Position numbers and translations under genes: made by a program
Assembly: GCA_031763025.1 (NCBI GenBank)
Contig: JASSKH010000001.1
Coordinates: 12,193,102-12,257,101 of the forward strand
DNA from: Macrocystis pyrifera
Taxonomy: Eukaryota; Sar; Phaeophyceae; Laminariales; Laminariaceae
Length of the DNA: 64,000 nucleotides
Direction of reading: 5' to 3'
Notes under the pieces: generated by a model
Databases searched by the model: none
Told to the model about the DNA's origin: nothing
The model's input: only the letters and a program-made list of their open reading frames with translations
Part shown: positions 58,394 through 64,000 of the stretch, one piece after another
How the letters are laid out: every line of letters starts with the position of its first letter
How positions within the stretch are numbered: the first letter of the stretch is position 1

Positions 58394-60530
58394 CCAAATC
58401 AGTGGACAAGATAATCCTTGAATCGGGGCTGCAATGGTGCGCCTCTCCTAAATCGGAAACAACACATGCGTTGTAAAGCTTTTCGTCGACAATGAATTTC
58501 ACTCCAGCCAGGGCACCGTGCCGGTGACGGCAACATAAGCAGTTAACGTGGTAAACCGAAAGACTCAAAATATCGGCCTGAAACTCATACTCTTAGCAAC
58601 TAGCTTAATAGCGCTTCACTAGCGTTGATCAAGAACATAGGGGCGAACGCCTCACACAAAAAAAACTAGTTGGACCTGCTGCGGGTCCACATGTCTGACA
58701 AGACTGGGTCTTGTATTATTAGAGACGCCACGACCGGTGTGACATCGTAACTATCTCGGGTAATATATTCGGCGAAAATCTGCTCTGTGCGCGTGAACCG
58801 AAGGACTTACATGTTGTACGTTGATGTACGTAGGTATTCCTAAGATTGTGGTCTTCAGGGATACATCGGTTTGGATGTTTTGGCCGAACGAAACAGCAGG
58901 AGGGATCTTTCAGTAAATCACACACCCGGTATAGACCAGTATTAACGTGTACAGGTAGCTGTTGTACATTCTGTATTTTCACTGAAGCATCAAATATACC
59001 CGGAACAATTCCGAATGAATATTCAGACCGGCTACGGCAGTGCGCAACAGGTTTTGCATCTACCGCTTGCGAGCAGTAACGATGATTGGGCTCAAACATG
59101 GACCGCTACGCATTAGCCCAACAACGTTCAACAAGCCAGGGAAAAAGTGATATAGCGTTTGATGCGGTGGTGGTTGCAGCGACGTGACATTTATGTTCAA
59201 TCTTACAACTACGGCCGCATCAATGTGTGAGCCTCCAAAGTTCAAACATATTTATAGAAGGAATTCAAGATTGCAGCTTCGGAGTAGTATACCTCATGGC
59301 CTCGCTAGCGAACAACACGGCTTCGCCAATGTGCCCGTTCGGGGTAGTGCGGTAATGAATGCTGAATAGGTGTCGGTAACGTATCCACGATAAATGATTG
59401 AAAAGTACTTAACGACGAAAGTTCCGAACTGAAACATATTTTCATCTCGCTACAGTAGTGGACCGCAGGGCTCATCCAAGCTCACGACGGCAACGCTAGC
59501 GATCGCTGACAAATTCACCTACTATTCGGTATAGAACGGCACAAGTTTGCTCCAATACGTTAACGAGTCAACCTCAAGTTCTTCTTTATACCGGGTTACA
59601 CAGAAAACTGATGAAAATGAAACTTTCAAAAGGAATTGTGCAGTATTCTCGACAAACCACAAAAACTAAAAGTGAGTTTTTCAGGCGTCAGACTCGATCG
59701 CCCAACACGTTTACGATTCCATCACCCAGCAGAATGAAGCGTGAATATTAACGAACTGATGTGCCTCCTTCACGCAATATATTGCTACGGGAGAAAACCA
59801 TCCTTGGCTAAGGCGGCGGTTCTTCTTCTGTATGTCGACAGGACATCTTCCTCGTCGGCTGGGACCGAATTGCTTAGTGCGTTGTTTCTGCTGACTAAAA
59901 TAATGTGAACAAGGCGTCTGGTCACGCGATATCACCTCTTCTGATCTTGTACAAAGGCCTACAACTTTCCCAGTTGCATCGAACAAGAAGGTGTATAACC
60001 CGCGACTGCTTGCCGACAGCGACTAAGGCTACAATAAATGTACACACGTTGTACCTACCCGACTACCGCAGTGAGCCTAACTGTTGTTTACTCATCTACA
60101 GCGAGCATTCACCGGACTTGGAATGCCACGCAGGCTCTCACACAGTAGTACGTACCACGAACCTAGCTTTCAATCTATCCTGGTTCCTGAGGGTACGCAG
60201 TCGTGGCAGTCCACGTCGACGATGCGCCGATAATGGAATATCCATTTTGGCATATACACTTCTGGAAAATATCGCTATGGTGGACTGCATGAGAAAGAAA
60301 TACGCAACTCGAAGCGAACCGAATATTGATTCACCAGTTTCAACCAAACAATTGAGATAATGGCAATACGTTTTTCGGGAAAGCGTCTAAACTCTCTAGT
60401 TAACAGCCAAGGAATGCCTCAGCGTGAATATGAACCTTTATATATGAATATTTAGTTCAGATTGTTTACTATGGAATCAATCGCTAAGAGCTGGAAGAAG
60501 CCAACGAGGCTTGTCAGAGTCGGACTCCGG

Positions 60531-61773
60531 TGGGCGGGTCAGGGCTTTAGCCCGGCCGCACCAGCCGGTCCGGCTTAGCCCACCCATTTTTGATATGATG
60601 AGCCACGGCCAGACCTGGCCAACCACAGATTGAAATATTTATGGCGCAGCCCGGCACATGATTGCTTCACGTTTCGTCCCAACCCGCACCATAATATTTA
60701 GAACGACATGGGCTCCACACATGCCGGCGCGCTAAACGCCATTTGCGGATACGTGAATTTTACGGCCCGGACCTCGGATTGGCTCATGTACGGTCCTGTT
60801 TAGAAAGGTCACACATGTGCGCTTTAGTGAAATTTAGTTCATATGTTCATGCCAAGAGAACAAACTACCCAACAGGCACATATACCCTCTACCCACATAA
60901 TGTTTCACCACCAATGGCCTGGGCCGATGGTTTCCCCCTTTGCGGGCGCACCCCGACCGCCTTCTGCTGCAGTGCCCAGTGCTGCCGCAGCACCTGCTTC
61001 TGTTCCACTTGCTGTTGCAACACCTTCACCTACAACGACACCTTATTCTCTCACATACGTAATCCAAAGGAACTTATAGCTTACCATGTCAGCCATCCTT
61101 CAGCAAAAGCTTCTCCGACGGCAGCACCGGTTCTAGTCACCGGTTCGACAACAAAAAACACGAAGGTGAACGTCACTACAACTTTCGGTCATATGTTTCA
61201 TCTCCGGGCGTAATTTATCGGGTTTTCACCATCGGTTCGGTCCGGGCCGAACCAATAGAAGAACTTGAAACGCTCCGTTGGTGACGAGGAAGGCAAGCAG
61301 TGTCCTTGGTACCCCGGCATCGGCATCATGTCCATGTTCAGACATTTGTACCACGACTACGATCAGCAAATTAGCATTGGCGGACGTCGTAGCGGTAGCG
61401 GCGGTACACCACATGTTATGTGCCGCGGCCCGGGCCAGCCCGTATAACAACTTAGGCCATCTATTGGGCGGGGTGGACGCGTGCAAGTAGCAGCCGTAGT
61501 TCTTCACACGTTATGAACTGCGGGCGGAGTCGGCCCGTCGCAATGGGCCGAATCAGTTATATAGGGCGGGGCTGCCCATAGTAGAGCGCTCATATCATGG
61601 GCCGCGGACCGGCTTGTCCATTTCCAGAGGATGGGAAGTTACCCGGCCCGGCGCAAATTAGTTTCAAACACAGCCGGGCATTCGCGTTCAAAGCCCTCGT
61701 CCCGGCCTGGTCGGGCCGTCCGATTACAGTTTTCAGATATTTCCGGCACCTTCTGGCCCTGACCGTCGGCCCA
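60531..61773. mobile_element. B-specific GC-rich insertion, copy 3 (complete)
   Basis: The ends are clearest here: left TGGGCGGGTCAGGGC, and right (reverse strand) TGGGCCGACGGTCAGGGCC. It is the same length class as the B2 copy (about 1.24 kb). The interior repeats the P/A-rich block (60843-61079), the block ending ACAAAAAACACGAAG before a GTGAAC, and GIMSMFRHL...DYDQQISIGGRRSG near 61324-61400. One frame (60743-61213) fuses the cysteine-rich and downstream blocks because of an extra base relative to B1 and B2. Confidence 0.6.
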
Positions 61774-62135
61774 TGACAAACCCAGGGTACAGTGGTATCT
61801 TGGTTCAAGGGGAAACAAGTAGAATAAATACATAAATACCAGACGTGGTGCTGTATGTTCGTGTATTTGTAGAGTCCAGATCGGTCGATATCAAAGCAAA
61901 CATTACCATGTACCTGAATAAAGGAACAAAGTATATGTTTTGCCGAATATGCTTCAAATTTGGAACTCAAACCTACTCTCGCTTGACCAATACATGAATG
62001 AAACCACAGCTACATGGGTAGGTCCAAGATGTAGCACATGAAACCTGTATACATGTATAAAACATGTCCCAGCTCCATACCTGGGACCAACATCGCCAGT
62101 AAGACAGGCAATACACATATTTAACATTGCGCCCA

Positions 62136-64000
62136 CGTGACTGTCGAAGCAAGTACCTGCTGCATATTAGCGTCCGATATAAGTCACAAACTATGCTTTG
62201 CATTTTGTCTCGTATTGTATTATATGCAAGGTCAAGGAGATTCCGGCATGAATACCCCCTGCGGGATGTTGACGCACTTACACTCCGGTCAGCTGGGCCA
62301 CTGTAGTGAGCATATTCTTCTTACATGTGAAGATCTAATGACATGAACTGATTACTCATATGTGTTAAAGACACAACTGCCTAAACCGTCATACTCCCTG
62401 AAGGCGCATGTACAAACGTGCAGGAACAAATATTTGCTCACTATGAAAGATGTCGTATATCCTTATGCGCGCTGGTGTAACCGTGGTGGAAGCCTTCAAG
62501 GGGTATGTACTACACTTCTGCCCCGCCAATACCATACTCGCCTCCGTCCCACTTGCTCTATTACTATACATACTTCATAAAGCGACGGGCAGGGGGGTGT
62601 CCCCACGGCGTTTTCTCGACCACCTTGTATCCGCTCACGCCCGTAGTGATCGAGGATGCCGGCTTATAGGGAACGTAAATTTAACAGTATTGCCAAGGTG
62701 TACACAGGAAACAATTCCTAATTGGGTATAGAGGAGTAAAGCACTGTAATCACCGTCTCCGAACCGGGCACAAAAAACGTTCCACGCATACTCGTAATGA
62801 CCGAGATTATATGAAATTTCAAGGAGTAAGCCCGGCTGTACAGACAAGGCGCATATTAAAAAACTTGTCTTGTCTTAGTGAAGCTAAAACCAACTCCGGA
62901 TACTGTTCGTTGAAGGAGGTACAAATAAGTGTTGCCATCCGAGATCTTGTTTGACACTTTGCGCACTGTGTAAATCATTCACATTGCTGTATTGCACAGA
63001 GTTGACTATGGAGTACGTGAAATAACGACGTCACGGCTGTGATGTCTCGATCACGTATCGCTCTTACCGGGTCTCTTACAGTCTCTCACGCTGGGTCTAT
63101 TTCCAGGTGCCGTTGCCACCTACTGCCATTTGAGCGTATTACAGAAGCAAAAGGGCTACTTCCACCAGAAACGTTAGTTCGTTTGTAGCCCCACAGCGTA
63201 TCCCCTTGTGTGATATACATTTTTTGAAGGTGATTGAAAATATAAAAAACGAACAGCGCAGCATATAATATACATGGCGCCAAACGAACAATAGAGAACA
63301 AACTATAGATACGTACGTACTACCCACATAGACGTAAAACGAACTCTGCGGGGTTCGAACCAGGATATGGTCTAGTGAACGTGACAATTTATGTCGTTGA
63401 ACCAACCTGCACAAGAGATCTTGTGAAGTAGACAGACGCCTTTCTATGTGAACAGGTAGATACATGAAATGCCCATAATGCTGCTGTGAAAAGTACATAA
63501 CTTGCACACCCCCCAGGGCGTATTGCGAGCCAGCAGAGTTTGCCCCTGGAGGATCGACATGATCGAGCGAAGTCAGATAAGCGCCGCAAACAGTTCACCG
63601 GACGGTGGACCTCGAAAATTGTTCGGCCGTTTGCGGCTCGATACGCAGAACAAAATCGACATTTACACGGGTGATGACCATCTATGTTTACACCTACGGT
63701 ACGGGAGTCGTCGAAGGCGTTTGGATAGCGATAAAAATTCTACAGTTTCCGCCATCCACCTGGTGTCAGCAGTGTGTTGCTCCGAGAGATATGTTTGTTA
63801 ACCTACCAACCCATAACTGCACTAGTCCGAATTGTACAACCGCGCAATACCATTGACACCATAGAATCTCGTTGAATGATATTTTTTGGAAATATGCCAG
63901 CATAGGACATACTCGAAACTTCCTACCTCAAGCACAGCAATACAACTTTCTAACAGAATACATCAGTTATGCTTTTCTGAAAGGGCCCAATCAAGTTGCA
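62136..64000 (+). repeat. Tandem-array module A4 (cut by the window end)
   Basis: Matches the start of A3 (40684-42560): opening motif CGTGACTGTCGAAGCAAGTA, GC-rich block near 62495-62660, and the altered B-box at 63351. The gene, if present, would lie roughly 11 kb beyond the window when A3 without its insertions is used as a guide. No gene is visible in this part. Confidence 0.8.

Larger units (their letters stand above)
53941..62135 (+). repeat. Tandem-array module B3
   Basis: Parallel to B2 throughout, with these landmarks: GC-rich block near 54330-54500, B-box at 55174, empty target site of the B1 TIR element near 55626, shared anchor at 56663, minus-strand remnant near 57664-58393 (frame broken around 57772) and GC-rich insertion 60531-61773. 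A longer gap than in B2 follows position 57440, where the sequence equivalent to B2 35865-35985 is deleted. No intact gene is supported. Confidence 0.85.

Noticed and set aside
1..64000. CRISPR array, prophage, operon or bacterial origin
   Set aside because: No short regularly spaced repeats with unique spacers, no ribosome-binding sites and no bacterial gene clusters. Introns and eukaryotic elements rule out a prokaryotic reading.

Overview
The window is eukaryotic nuclear DNA. It contains spliceosomal introns longer than 1 kb, a signal-peptide gene, a tyrosine-recombinase (DIRS) retroelement, a Ty3/gypsy fragment, a tRNA-headed SINE and several MITE-like elements, and no operons or ribosome-binding sites. 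The gypsy reverse transcriptase/RNase H/integrase style and a discoidin-like module resembling those of marine alginate-active enzymes suggest a stramenopile. A brown alga fits better than an oomycete because of the long introns. This placement is inference.

Layout. Bases 1-1190 hold no recognised gene but include an in-frame 138-bp tandem duplication. Bases 1191-4971 are a decayed DIRS-type element: reverse transcriptase, RNase H and tyrosine recombinase, broken by frameshifts and stops. Bases 4972-5519 are a hairpin-rich spacer with a direct repeat about 366 bp apart. From about 5520 to the end, the window is one tandem array of two related module types, A and B, in the order A1-B1-A2-B2-A3-B3-A4 (cut by the window end). 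A and B share an ancestral layout but have diverged. Each is much more similar to its own type, so the real repeat unit is an AB dimer: B2 to B3 is 21.5 kb, or about 18.7 kb without later insertions. The A2 start and B1 end are missing through a deletion of roughly 3.9 kb.

Each complete A module carries one copy of a small secreted-protein gene. A 58-nt exon encodes only the signal peptide, and after an intron of about 1.1 kb a 437-nt exon encodes an F5/8 type C (discoidin)-like domain. Copies 1 and 2 differ at 17 codons in exon 2, all synonymous, so the copies are or recently were under protein-level selection. B modules lack this gene segment and instead carry a GC-rich insertion of about 1.24 kb with imperfect inverted ends.

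Insertions that differ between copies give a relative chronology. B1 holds a 1,884-bp terminal-inverted-repeat element with an 8-bp target duplication, made internally of degenerate palindromes. A2 holds an 89-bp TTAA-flanked MITE. A1, A2 and A3 carry copies of a MITE of about 100 bp. A3 holds a SINE of about 350 bp and a gypsy fragment of about 2.5 kb. Most remaining ORFs are shadows. A decayed minus-strand gene common to A and B modules is possible but weakly supported.
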